Shown piece by piece: positions 37,905 through 46,339 of a stretch of 64,000 bases of DNA. The DNA is taken from positions 248,001-312,000 of the forward strand of contig NZ_JACHIK010000004.1 in the NCBI RefSeq assembly GCF_014203155.1, in the 5' to 3' direction. Under the pieces are notes generated by a model. That model had not been told where the DNA came from. It saw only the letters and a program-made list of their open reading frames with translations, and made no database searches. Origin of the DNA: Shinella fusca (lineage in GTDB: Bacteria; Pseudomonadota; Alphaproteobacteria; Rhizobiales; Rhizobiaceae). The translations under genes and the position numbers were made by a program. Within the stretch, counting starts at the first letter, position 1, and each line of letters begins with the position of its first letter.

Positions 37905-37977
37905 TCTGGATTTCCTCTGTCGTCGTTGTGTCGATCCTGCCGGCGGCCGCTGCGGCCGCCGGTCCGGGCCCGGCGGA

Positions 37978-38724
37978 TCAGCCGGCCGCCGCGTGGGGCG
38001 CGCCCTTGGGAAGGTCGAACAGGCCGCGCGGCAGGCTTTCCATGAAGGCCAGCACTTCCGGGCTTTCGATCACGTCGGCGTATTTGGCGTTGAGGTCGCA
38101 GAGCGCCATCGCATGGCTCGCCTCGGACCGCTCGAAGCAGGCGTCCTCCACCATCGTCACCCGGTAATTGTGGCTGAAGGCGTCGACGACCGTCGCACGC
38201 ACGCAGCCGCTCGTCGCCGTGCCCGTGACGATGAGGCTGTCGCAGCCGAGCTGGGTGAGGTAGCCGAGGAGATTGGTACCGTGGAAGCCGCTCGGCTTCT
38301 GTTTATAGACCACGATATCCTGCGCACCCGGCGCGACCTGCGGCATGATCTCGTTGCCCTTCCGGTTCGACCCGGCGGGCTTTTCCCCGGTGCGGGCATT
38401 CTTCCACGCCCAGGCGCCGGCATCCCAGTTGTCGTCGCGGCGGATCCCGGTCGTGTAGATCACCGGCAGCTCGCGGTCGTGCGCGACGTCGATCAGCTTG
38501 CGGATGACCGGCAGGGCATCCCACGCCGCCTCCCCGCCGGACTGGCGCCAGCGCTTGATGGATTCGAGAACCGGCTCGCGCCGGTCGCCGCAGAAGGCGT
38601 AGTTCACGTCGATGACGAGCAGGGCGGGCCTTTTTCCAAATCCCTGCCGCACGCCGTAGCCGGCAAGCGCGAAGACCTGTTTATCCCGCTCCGTCAGGAA
38701 CTTGTCCCAGATTCTCTCAGCCAT
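37978..38724 (-). CDS. Isochorismatase-type cysteine amidohydrolase (maleamate or N-carbamoylsarcosine amidase like)
   Basis: 248 residues. The Asp-Lys-Cys triad is seen in LLVIDVNYAFCGD, YKQKPSGFHGTNL and GTATSGCVRATVVDA. The GCVRAT sequence around the cysteine is characteristic of N-carbamoylsarcosine amidase and maleamate amidohydrolase (NicF) rather than nicotinamidase. It should release ammonia from a small amide or carbamoyl compound. It is the first gene of a same-strand run with the alpha/beta hydrolase and XdhC genes and diverges from the transporter. Confidence 0.85.
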   Translation of the reverse strand: MAERIWDKFLTERDKQVFALAGYGVRQGFGKRPALLVIDVNYAFCGDRREPVLESIKRWRQSGGEAAWDALPVIRKLIDVAHDRELPVIYTTGIRRDDNWDAGAWAWKNARTGEKPAGSNRKGNEIMPQVAPGAQDIVVYKQKPSGFHGTNLLGYLTQLGCDSLIVTGTATSGCVRATVVDAFSHNYRVTMVEDACFERSEASHAMALCDLNAKYADVIESPEVLAFMESLPRGLFDLPKGAPHAAAG

Positions 38725-38799
38725 TCAATCCTCCCGAAACATGGACAAAACCGGGCAAGGCACGCCCTGCGCGCCTGCCGACTTGACTTATGCCACAGA

Positions 38800-38820
38800 T
38801 GTGTTTGTATGGCAAACACA
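38800..38820. promoter_or_regulatory. Inverted repeat TGTGTTTG-N5-CAAACACA in divergent promoter
   Basis: Perfect 8-base arms (38800-38807 and 38813-38820) in the 190-base gap between the amidohydrolase and transporter genes. TTGACT at 38783 could be a -35 element for the transporter. A lone TATGACA half-site of the GntR operator follows at 38824. Confidence 0.5.
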
Positions 38821-38914
38821 CATTATGACAAGCCTACATTGATGAGGCGATGTCGTGTGGCTCCGGCCCTCGAGGGCCCGAGGAACGATTCAAGGCTTTT
38901 GGGAGGAGGCGCAT

Positions 38915-39910
38915 ATGGTGTCCAGGATAGTTGTCGGCAGCCGCTGGTTCGCAATCGCGGGAGGCTTCGCCGCCGCGCTCGCATTCACCCCGGCTCATGC
39001 AGGAGAGGTCTGGAAACACGGCATCGTCGAGGCCAAGGGAGACTCGGGCTTCCTGTTCCAGGCCGCCGAAGGGGGCTTCGGCGAGAAGCGCGGCCTCGAT
39101 ATCGACATGGTCGAGTTTACCGGCGGGCCGACGGCCCTCAAGGCGCTCATCGCCGGCGAGCTCGACAGTTTCGAGGCAAGCCCCGTCGTGGCCTTCGCCG
39201 CCATGCACCAGAACGCCGACATCAAGATCATCGGCTGCGACTGGCCGGGCATGACCTACACGGTCTTCGCCGCCAGGGACATCAACTCGCCGGCCGATCT
39301 CAAGGGCAAGGCGATCGGCGTTTCGGCGCCGGGTTCGCTGCCGGCGCTCTTTGCGCAGCTCGCGCTGGAAGCGGCCGGGGTTGCCGCCACGGACGTGACC
39401 TATGCCAATGCCGGCGGCAGCGCGGACCGCGTGCGCGCCATCAGCTCCGGCGTCGTCGCCGCCGCGGCGAGCTCCAGCGAATTTGCCGTCAGCGCCGATA
39501 CGCTCAACGTCAAGCCGCTGCTCGCCGGCGCGGAAGTGACGCCCAAATTCGTCAAGGTCTGCATCATGACGACCGGTGCCAAGATCGCCGAGCGCCGCGC
39601 CGACATGGTGAACTTCCTCGCCGCCGAGATGGAGGGCCTTGCCCACGCCATCGGGAGCAAGGAGGCGATGGTCGCGCTGGCGCGCAAGGTCGCACACCTG
39701 CCCGAAGACGACAAGACGGCCGAATTCATCTACGATGAGGCGATAAAGTACAACGCGGTCTCCGCGACCCTCGATATCCCGCTGGAGAACCTGCAATGGA
39801 CGGACGACCAGATGGTCCGTCTCGGCGCGCTGCCGGAAAAGGCCGACGTCAGCACCTTCGTCGATACGAGCCTGCGCGAGGAAGCGCTGGCGGCCGTCGA
39901 AAAGAAGTAA
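38915..39910 (+). CDS. ABC solute-binding protein, SsuA/NMT1 family
   Basis: 331 residues from ATG at 38915, with GGGAGGAGG upstream. Unlike its relative at 28975-29910 it has a signal peptide (residues 1-29, cleaved after AHA). The mature part is SsuA/TauA-like (FQAAEGGFGEKRGLDIDMV, then DLKGKAIGVSAPGSLPALFA). Such proteins bind sulfonates, pyrimidine precursors or aromatic acids. It leads the three-gene importer and is likely to feed the neighbouring catabolic enzymes; the ligand is not identifiable from sequence. Confidence 0.92.
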   Translation: MVSRIVVGSRWFAIAGGFAAALAFTPAHAGEVWKHGIVEAKGDSGFLFQAAEGGFGEKRGLDIDMVEFTGGPTALKALIAGELDSFEASPVVAFAAMHQNADIKIIGCDWPGMTYTVFAARDINSPADLKGKAIGVSAPGSLPALFAQLALEAAGVAATDVTYANAGGSADRVRAISSGVVAAAASSSEFAVSADTLNVKPLLAGAEVTPKFVKVCIMTTGAKIAERRADMVNFLAAEMEGLAHAIGSKEAMVALARKVAHLPEDDKTAEFIYDEAIKYNAVSATLDIPLENLQWTDDQMVRLGALPEKADVSTFVDTSLREEALAAVEKK

Positions 39911-39935
39911 CGCGTTCATTCGAGGAGGATCCTGC

Positions 39936-40712
39936 ATGGCCCATCTGGAAGTGCAGAATATCGTCAAGACCTTCAGCACACGATCCGGCGTTGCGTTCGC
40001 ACGCGCGCTGGACGGGGTCTCATTCGACGTCGAGAAGGGCGAGATCATCGCGCTGATCGGCCCCAGCGGCTGCGGGAAGACGACCTGTCTGCGCATCATC
40101 ATGGGCCTCGAAACCGCATCGTCCGGCCAGGTTCGCGTGGCCGGGCGCGCGGTCTCGGGCTGCGGCTACGACCGCGGCATGGTCTTCCAGCACGCCGAGC
40201 TCCTGCCCTGGCGCAACACGCTCAGCAATGTCGGCTACGGCCTCGAGATGAAGGGCGTCAGGGAGCCGGAACTGTCGAAGGCGTCCAGCCACTATCTCGA
40301 GCTCGTCGGCCTTGGCCATGCCGCCAGGCGCAGGCCGCACCAGCTTTCGGGCGGCATGAAGCAGCGCGCCGGCATCGCCCGGGCGCTCGCCATCGACCCC
40401 GAGGTCCTGCTGATGGACGAGCCGTTCGGCGCGCTCGATTCCCAGACGCGCGAGACGCTTCACGGCGAGCTCCTGTCGATCCACGGCAAGACGGGCAAGA
40501 CGATCATCATCGTCACCCACGACCTCGACGAGGCCGTCATGCTGGCCGACCGCGTCATCGTGATGCAGAAGGGCGCGGTCAGCGAGATCGTCCCCATCGA
40601 GATCGGCCGCGACCGGCAGGACATGCGCGCCGTGCGCACGTCCGCGGAATATTCCAAGAAACGCACGTTGATCTGGGAAGCCCTCCACGATCACGAGACC
40701 CAGGCAGCCTGA
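39936..40712 (+). CDS. ABC transporter ATPase, SsuB/TauB type
   Basis: 258 residues. Walker A is GPSGCGKT near residue 43, Q-loop [14 protein letters not shown], signature LSGGMKQRA near 138, Walker [17 protein letters not shown] and H-loop [28 protein letters not shown] precedes the start. It lies 25 bases after the binding-protein gene and 13 before the permease gene. Energises the importer of the catabolic island. Confidence 0.93.
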   Translation: MAHLEVQNIVKTFSTRSGVAFARALDGVSFDVEKGEIIALIGPSGCGKTTCLRIIMGLETASSGQVRVAGRAVSGCGYDRGMVFQHAELLPWRNTLSNVGYGLEMKGVREPELSKASSHYLELVGLGHAARRRPHQLSGGMKQRAGIARALAIDPEVLLMDEPFGALDSQTRETLHGELLSIHGKTGKTIIIVTHDLDEAVMLADRVIVMQKGAVSEIVPIEIGRDRQDMRAVRTSAEYSKKRTLIWEALHDHETQAA

Positions 40713-40725
40713 GAGGATCGATACC

Positions 40726-41559
40726 ATGTCCACAGCAACGCAGCCCGACGGCGCGCTGTCCTCCGGGCAGGCCGAAACCGTAAACCGCCGCTGGTCCGTG
40801 CCGAACTGGATGATCACGACCATTTCCGTGGTCATCGCCCTCCTGATCTGGGAATATTTCGGCCGGCACGCCAATCCGCTGCTCGCCACCTACCCCACCG
40901 CGATCCTGGTGGCCGCCGGCAACATGTTCAGCGACGGACGGCTTCTCTCCGCGCTTCTCCAAAGCAGCCAGCCCTTCGTCGCCGGCTATATCGCCGCGGT
41001 CGTCCTCGGCATTCCGGCGGGCCTGCTGCTCGGCCGCTACCGCCTGTTCGAGGCCGGCTTCGGCATCTATGTCACCGCCGGCTACGCGACGCCGCTGATC
41101 GCCCTCGTCCCGCTGATGATCCTCTGGTTCGGGCTGGGCTTTGCGGTCAAGGCGGTCATCGTCTTCCTGCTCTCCTTCTTCCCGATCTGCCTGAATACGT
41201 GGTTCGGCGTGAAGGCCGTGCCGAAGACGCTGATCGAGGTGGGCACGGCCTTCTGCGCGCCGCAGTCGCAGATCATGCGCGGCATCATCCTGCCGGCGAC
41301 GATCCCCTATATCATGGCGGGCCTCAGGCTCGGGATCGGCAAGGCCGTGATCGGCATCGTGATCGCGGAATTCCAGACGGCGATCTCGGGCCTCGGCGGC
41401 ATCATCATCACCTCGGCCAACGCCTTCAGGACCGCCGAGATGTTCGTGCCGATCGTCCTGATCATGGTCATCGCGGTCGTCCTCACGGAACTCGTCGGCT
41501 CGCTCGAACGGATCGTCGCGCCCTGGCAGAGCGAGATCACGGGACAGGATTCCGCATAA
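40726..41559 (+). CDS. ABC transporter permease, SsuC/TauC type
   Basis: 277 residues with six membrane segments, the first at about 25-45. The coupling loop reads PKTLIEVGTAFCAPQSQIMRGIILPATIP. BPD_transp_1 domain of the nitrate/sulfonate/taurine group. Last gene of the importer operon, ended by a perfect terminator at 41590. Confidence 0.92.
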   Translation: MSTATQPDGALSSGQAETVNRRWSVPNWMITTISVVIALLIWEYFGRHANPLLATYPTAILVAAGNMFSDGRLLSALLQSSQPFVAGYIAAVVLGIPAGLLLGRYRLFEAGFGIYVTAGYATPLIALVPLMILWFGLGFAVKAVIVFLLSFFPICLNTWFGVKAVPKTLIEVGTAFCAPQSQIMRGIILPATIPYIMAGLRLGIGKAVIGIVIAEFQTAISGLGGIIITSANAFRTAEMFVPIVLIMVIAVVLTELVGSLERIVAPWQSEITGQDSA

Positions 41560-41589
41560 GCACCATCGGCCAACGCAACACGGACTGAA

Positions 41590-41629
41590 GGAAGAGCGGG
41601 AAGGTGACCTTCCCGCTCTTCCTCTTTTT
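41590..41629 (+). terminator. Strong Rho-independent terminator
   Basis: A perfect 15-base stem (41590-41604 with 41608-41622), three-base loop, then TCTTTTT. It ends the importer operon and reads partly as a terminator for the convergent MFS gene, whose stop is at 41634. Confidence 0.92.
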
Positions 41630-41633
41630 GCAC

Positions 41634-43154
41634 CTACCGCTTCGGGCCCGTCTGCACGCGGATATCCTTCAGGCAGACGGCCGCAAGCAGCCCCAGCGCG
41701 ATGGTGCCGGCCATGGTGAGGAACACCGGATGGAAGGCATCCGTATAGGCGGCGGCGACCAGCGCGCGGGCCCGTTCCGGCAGGGTCGCAAGTTCCGCGG
41801 GCGTCAGGCCCTCGATGCTCGCGACGCCCGGTATGGCGCCTGCCTTTCCGGTCACGAAGGCGGTCAGGATGGCGCCGTAGATGCTGATGGCGATCGAGGC
41901 GCCCGCCATGCGGGTCAGCGTGACGGCGCCGGTCGCCGCGCCGAGATCGGCCGTGCTGGCGGCATTCTGCACCCCGATCACCGGCACCTGCTGGCCGAAA
42001 CCGACGCTGACGCCCTGGAGGAGCATCAACAGGCCGATCAGGTAGACCGGCGTGCCGGGATGGACCGTGGTGAACAGGGAGAAGGTGAGAAGGCTGCCGG
42101 TCGTGCTGATGATCGAGAAGATCTTGTAGCGGCCGGTCAGCGAGATCAGCCGCCCCGCCGTCAGCGAGCCGGCGGCGATGCCGCCCGTGAGCGCCATGAA
42201 GAGGAGGCCGGCCTGCGAGGGCGTGAGGCCCGTGGTGGTCTGCAGGAAGAGCGCGATATAGTTGACCGAGCCGATGCCGATCGCCCCGCTCACCAGGGAG
42301 ACGACCAGCAGCAGGCTGACGGTCGGGTTGGCGAACAGGCCGAGCGGGATGATCGGCTCGGGCACCCGGCGCTCGACCTGGACCCAAGCGATAAGGCAGG
42401 CCGCGCCGAAGCACACCACCGCAAGGCTCTGCGGGGCGACCAGCGAACCGAAGATCTCGCGGCTGTCGGCCCAGAGCACCATGCTCGCCACCGCGCCGGC
42501 CAGAAGGATCGCGCCGGCATAGTCGATCTTCGGCCGGCGGCTCGGCTTGCGGTAGGGCAGGATGAAGGCAAGGCCCGTGAGCACGACAATGCCGATGGGC
42601 AGGTTGACGAGGAAGATCGAGCGCCAGCCGAAAAGGTCCGAGAGCACCCCGCCCAGCGTCGGGCCGACCGCGCCGGCCGCCATCAGCATCAGGCTGGAAT
42701 AGCTCTGGTAGCGCGCCCGCACGCGCGGCTCGAAGAGATCGGCATTGATCGAGAAGATCGAGACCATGATGCCGCCGCCGCCGAGGCCCTGCAGCACGCG
42801 GGCGGCGATCAGCGTGTTCATCGACACCGCAAGGCCGCAGGCGAGCGAGCCGAGCGTGAAGATGAAGATCGCCGTCATCATCACGTATTTGCGGCCGAAG
42901 AGATCGCCCAGCTTGCCGTAGACCGGCATGACGGCGCTGGTCGCCAGCAGGTAGGCCGAGCCCACCCAGCCGAACCGCTCCAGCTCGCCGAACTCCCCGA
43001 CGATGGTCGGAAGCGCGGTCGAGACGATCTGGTTGTCGAGGGCCGCCATGAACATGCCGGACATGAGCAGGCAGACGACCAGCATCCGACGGCGCGGATC
43101 GGGCACGAGCGAGGCATAGGCGGCATCGTCGTCGGTACGGAGGCGGGAATCCAT
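41634..43154 (-). CDS. DHA2-family multidrug efflux pump (EmrB/QacA type)
   Basis: 506 residues with about 14 membrane segments. The DHA2 motifs are SGMFMAALDNQIVSTALPTI in the first segment, VYGKLGDLFGRK between segments 2 and 3 and VLQGLGGGGIMVSIFS. It exports drugs or toxic organic compounds with proton exchange. There is no EmrA-like gene beside it. The divergent MarR gene and three palindromes in the gap indicate drug- or phenolic-responsive control. A possible partner to the aromatic-acid island, but transcribed separately. Confidence 0.92.
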   Translation of the reverse strand: MDSRLRTDDDAAYASLVPDPRRRMLVVCLLMSGMFMAALDNQIVSTALPTIVGEFGELERFGWVGSAYLLATSAVMPVYGKLGDLFGRKYVMMTAIFIFTLGSLACGLAVSMNTLIAARVLQGLGGGGIMVSIFSINADLFEPRVRARYQSYSSLMLMAAGAVGPTLGGVLSDLFGWRSIFLVNLPIGIVVLTGLAFILPYRKPSRRPKIDYAGAILLAGAVASMVLWADSREIFGSLVAPQSLAVVCFGAACLIAWVQVERRVPEPIIPLGLFANPTVSLLLVVSLVSGAIGIGSVNYIALFLQTTTGLTPSQAGLLFMALTGGIAAGSLTAGRLISLTGRYKIFSIISTTGSLLTFSLFTTVHPGTPVYLIGLLMLLQGVSVGFGQQVPVIGVQNAASTADLGAATGAVTLTRMAGASIAISIYGAILTAFVTGKAGAIPGVASIEGLTPAELATLPERARALVAAAYTDAFHPVFLTMAGTIALGLLAAVCLKDIRVQTGPKR

Positions 43155-43190
43155 GGGGCAACTCGGTCTGGAGTTTTGTCGGAGGCAGCT

Positions 43191-43209
43191 TATGTGCTTT
43201 CAGCACATA
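43191..43209. promoter_or_regulatory. MarR-type operator 1
   Basis: TATGTGCT and AGCACATA, perfect 8-base arms around TTC, 37 bases before the efflux-pump start on the other strand. Confidence 0.75.
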
Positions 43210-43230
43210 TATGTCAATCGCACATATGTG
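43209..43230. promoter_or_regulatory. MarR-type operator 2
   Basis: ATATGT (43209-43214) and ACATAT (43222-43227), 7 bases apart; the right arm also lies in a perfect CACATATGTG palindrome (43221-43230). It abuts operator 1 and repeats its TATGTG/CACATA half-site. Confidence 0.65.
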
Positions 43231-43285
43231 ACAAAGACACGAAATTTGTTTGGCACCGGGCGGAAATCTGCTAATGCTCGTGGCC

Positions 43286-43795
43286 ATGAGCAGCGATGAC
43301 GACGAAAAGACCGGCCCAAGCGCCTTCGCCCGCATCGGCGCGGCGATGGGGCGGATGCGCATCATGACCGGCCGGCGCTATATCGGGCGCCTTGCCATTT
43401 CGCGCGTCGGCGCGGGCCTGGAGCTTTCCCATCTCGACGTCCTCTCGCTGGTGCGGCGCCTCGGCCTCGAACAGGAGGTCACGGTCGGCGCGGTCGCCGA
43501 GCAACTGCGCATCGACCATTCGCGCGCAAGCCGCATCGTCACGGATCTCGTCAAGCGGGGCGTCGTGCGCCGCGCCGCCTCGCAGGAAGACGGCCGCCGC
43601 ACCATCGTCACCCTGACGGAGGACGGCATGCAGCTTCTCGCCAGGGTGAACGGCGTCAAGGAAGAGGTCCTTGCGAAGGTCCTCGGCGACTGGTCGCAGG
43701 AAGACATGGCTGCCTTCGCGACCCTCTACACCCGCTTCATCGAAGGGCTCGAGGCACAGGCGCGGGATTTCGACGCCGAGAATGCCGGCAAATAA
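43286..43795 (+). CDS. MarR-family transcriptional repressor
   Basis: 169 residues from ATG at 43286 (MSSDDDEKTG); no good ribosome site is seen before it, so the message may be leaderless or start at 43274. The winged helix is in VTVGAVAEQLRIDHSRASRIVTDLVKRGVVRRAASQEDGRRTIV. It is divergent from the efflux pump and probably represses both genes from the palindromes between them, with release by a small aromatic ligand. Confidence 0.9.
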   Translation: MSSDDDEKTGPSAFARIGAAMGRMRIMTGRRYIGRLAISRVGAGLELSHLDVLSLVRRLGLEQEVTVGAVAEQLRIDHSRASRIVTDLVKRGVVRRAASQEDGRRTIVTLTEDGMQLLARVNGVKEEVLAKVLGDWSQEDMAAFATLYTRFIEGLEAQARDFDAENAGK

Positions 43796-43813
43796 GGCTG
43801 CTTCCCAACAACT

Positions 43814-44257
43814 CTAGCCGGACGCCGTGTCCAGCCAGATCGTCACGGGGCCGTCATTGGCAAGCTCCACCCGCATGTCCGCCCCGAAGATGCCGTTCGC
43901 AACGGGAATGCCGAGGGCCGCGACATTCGCGGAGAAGGTCTCGTAAAGACGCTTCCCCTCCTCCGGCGGCGCGGCCGTGGAAAAGCCCGGCCTGTTGCCC
44001 TTCGTCTCGGCGGCCAGCGTGAACTGGCTGACGATGAGCGCGGCGCCGCCCACATCGGCAAGCGAGCGGTTCATGCGGTCCGCCTCGTCCCTGAAAATGC
44101 GCAGGTTGACGAGCTTGCGCGCCAGTCACTCGCTCTCCTTTTCCGTGTCGCCCCTCATCGCGCAGATGAAGACCAGAAGGCCGTTGCCGATCTCCCCCGT
44201 CACCGCCCCGTCGACGACGACCCGCGCGGACGAAACCCGCTGGACAAGCGCTCTCAT
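43814..44257 (-). pseudogene. dtd: D-aminoacyl-tRNA deacylase (dtd) with in-frame TGA
   Basis: A frame from ATG at 44257 reads [17 protein letters not shown] and continues in register to the stop at 43814, giving the family's usual length of about 147 residues, but codon 44 (44128-44126) is TGA. Relatives have Trp (TGG) there in the motif [13 protein letters not shown]. After the stop the catalytic VSQFTLAA and the C-terminal [10 protein letters not shown] are intact. No frameshift or other damage is visible. A restart at 44074 would give only the last 86 residues. Dtd removes D-amino acids from tRNA. It overlaps the dpaL stop by ATGA. Confidence 0.85.
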
Positions 44258-45459
44258 GGCAAAGCCCTTCCTATCGCCTGCGGGCTCCTGCCGACGATCT
44301 TCTCGTAGAGCGCCGGGTCCGTCGCGCCTTCGGTGTTGACCACGAGGACCCGGGCGTCACGCCCGATGCCGAGCCTGCCGGCAAGCACCGGATCCCTGAG
44401 GACCGTCAGGAGGCCGGCAAGGCCCGCGCCGCCGCTTTCGCCGGCGACGATCGCGGGATCGCCGGGCAAGGGATCGGCAAGCCGGCGCATGACTGTAACG
44501 GCGACATCCTCGTCGACCGTCATGAAGCCGTCGGCCACCCGCTCGAGAATGCGGAAGGCTACCGGCGACGGCTCGTAGCATTCCAGCATGGCCATGATCG
44601 TCGGCTGCGTCTCCTCGACCTTCAGGGGCCTGCCCTGCCTTGCGCTCTCGTAGAGGCAGGCGGCGCGGGCCGGATCCACCACCGTCACATGCGGCCGCCT
44701 GTCGCCCAGCACGATGGCAAGATGCCCCGCCACGGCCGCTGCGAAGCCGCCGACACCGGCCTGGAGGAAGACATGGGTCGGCGGCTCGTCCAGTTCGGCA
44801 AGGATTTCGCGGACCAGCGCGGTATAGCCCTGCGCCACGAGGCCGGGGATCGTTTCGTAGCCGGGCCAGGACGTATCGGAAAGAACCGTCCAGCCGCGCT
44901 CGACCGAGACGCGGGCGGCCTCGGCGACGGAATCGTCGTAGTTCCCGGCGACGCGGACCATCTCCGCACCGAACCGCGCGATCGCCGCGACCCGCCCCTC
45001 GCTGACGCCGGCATGGACGAAGATGACGGCTTTCGCGCCCATGAGCTGCGCGCCCTGCGCGACGGAGCGGCCGTGGTTGCCGTCGGTGGCGCAGGCGAAC
45101 GTCATGCTTTGCGCGACCGCGCGCACCTCGTCGGAGAGCAGCTCCCCGATCTGAACGGCACGGCCGAGACGGCGGCTCGCCTCCTCCTGCACGAGGATCA
45201 TCAGGGCATAGGCGCCGCCGAGGGCCTTGAAGCTGCCGAGCCCCAGCCGCAATCCCTCGTCCTTGAGGTGAAGCGACCTCAGCCCCAGTTCGCCGGCAAG
45301 CCCCGGCAGCGCGTGCAGCGGCGTCGCCGCGCTGTTCTCGCGCAGCGCAAGGACCTTCGCGACGCGGTCGGCGGCCTCCACGGAGAGCGTTTCGGCATCC
45401 TGCGGCGTCAGCGGCTTGCCGTATGTTGCAAGCGTATTCGTAAGATAGGGGTCGGCCAT
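44254..45459 (-). CDS. dpaL: Diaminopropionate ammonia-lyase
   Basis: 401 residues from ATG at 45459 (MADPYLTN), with GGAG upstream; an ATG at 45483 is an alternative. The PLP Lys is in [14 protein letters not shown], and the phosphate-binding glycines in [12 protein letters not shown]. The order of motifs ([40 protein letters not shown]) matches diaminopropionate ammonia-lyase, which converts D- or L-2,3-diaminopropionate to pyruvate and ammonia. It is co-transcribed with the dtd gene; both deal with amino acids of unusual form. Confidence 0.88.
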   Translation of the reverse strand: MADPYLTNTLATYGKPLTPQDAETLSVEAADRVAKVLALRENSAATPLHALPGLAGELGLRSLHLKDEGLRLGLGSFKALGGAYALMILVQEEASRRLGRAVQIGELLSDEVRAVAQSMTFACATDGNHGRSVAQGAQLMGAKAVIFVHAGVSEGRVAAIARFGAEMVRVAGNYDDSVAEAARVSVERGWTVLSDTSWPGYETIPGLVAQGYTALVREILAELDEPPTHVFLQAGVGGFAAAVAGHLAIVLGDRRPHVTVVDPARAACLYESARQGRPLKVEETQPTIMAMLECYEPSPVAFRILERVADGFMTVDEDVAVTVMRRLADPLPGDPAIVAGESGGAGLAGLLTVLRDPVLAGRLGIGRDARVLVVNTEGATDPALYEKIVGRSPQAIGRALP

Positions 45460-45783
45460 GGCAACGGCACTCCGGATCGGCATTGCGCAAATCTAGTGCA
45501 ACGCGCGGGAAAGTGCGGCCGTATTTCCATTATCCACACCTCATTGCGAAGGCCTCGCAAAGGCGCCGGACGACGCGGGCACGCGCGACGCGTTTCCCTC
45601 AATCCGGGCAATTATTTGGCAAACCGGCCCTTCGGAACTTTACTTAATTGTAACATGACCCGCGCCGGAATCCGGGTTTATAGATGATGCCGGGCTGGAT
45701 GCCGCCGGCGGGAAGGAAGCCGCGACGCAACGACACCGGACAGCCCGGAGGGACGCACCGTCCCGTCATCGAGGATACGCATC
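45460..45783. other. Divergent intergenic region
   Basis: About 324 bases between dpaL and the exported small protein, transcribed away from each other. It must hold two promoters. A GGAAC at about 45636 is not followed by a GTT at the EcfG spacing. I see no gene, RNA fold or clear dyad. Confidence 0.4.
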
Positions 45784-46197
45784 ATGCGCTCGACACTCAA
45801 AACCATCACCTTCGCAACCATCGCCCTTTCGCTCGCCGCCGGCGGCGCCTTCGCTGCCGGCAAGCCCCATCAGATCATCAGGTCCGATTCCGACCATGGC
45901 GACGACATGTCGATCTCCCGGCCGATGCCGGTGGAAACGCCGATGATGGTCCGCAAGCCGCATCTCGACCAGATTCTCGCCGGTCTGCACTCGGCGGAAC
46001 GGAAGATCGAGCACGGCGAAGCCGCCCACAGGCTTTCGGCCAGCGCCGCGCGCAAGCTCGAAGGCGAGGCCGGCGGCATCCGCCACCACGCCATGACCGT
46101 CGCCGACGCCCATCACGGCGCGATCCCCAACGCCACCTTCCAGCGCCTGCGGGGCGACATCCGCAAGCTCGACCGGGATATCGTCCGGATGAGCTGA
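45784..46197 (+). CDS. Small exported His/Met-containing protein, function unknown
   Basis: 137 residues with a Sec signal peptide (residues 1-24: MRSTLKTITFATIALSLAAG, cleaved after AFA). The mature part is helical and charged, with several His and Met (HGDDMSISRPMPVETPMM, and HHAMTVADAHHG) that could bind metal, though no known motif is present. It lies 142 bases upstream of the DegP-type protease on the same strand. I do not recognise a family; periplasmic location is the only firm inference. Confidence 0.75.
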   Translation: MRSTLKTITFATIALSLAAGGAFAAGKPHQIIRSDSDHGDDMSISRPMPVETPMMVRKPHLDQILAGLHSAERKIEHGEAAHRLSASAARKLEGEAGGIRHHAMTVADAHHGAIPNATFQRLRGDIRKLDRDIVRMS

Positions 46198-46339
46198 TCG
46201 TTCCGGCGGCGGGCAACACCCTATCCGCCTTCCCTACCCTCCCAACGAGAGACCGGCCGCGTTGCACCGGCGGCCCGGTCTCGTGCGCTCCGGCGCCTGC
46301 AAGAACCGGCACCGGAGCGCTGAACAAAGGAAAACGACC

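Noticed and set aside
37978-38724. Nicotinamidase assignment for the isochorismatase-type gene
   Set aside because: The cysteine motif GCVRAT and the surrounding catabolic genes fit maleamate or N-carbamoyl amidases better.
44126-44128. Recoding of TGA in dtd as selenocysteine or tryptophan
   Set aside because: No selenocysteine-insertion hairpin is evident, the family has Trp at this place, and other genes here use TGA as a normal stop.
45636-45660. Possible EcfG promoter before the small exported protein
   Set aside because: GGAAC is present, but at the expected 16-17 base spacing the sequence is ATGA, not CGTT or TGTT.
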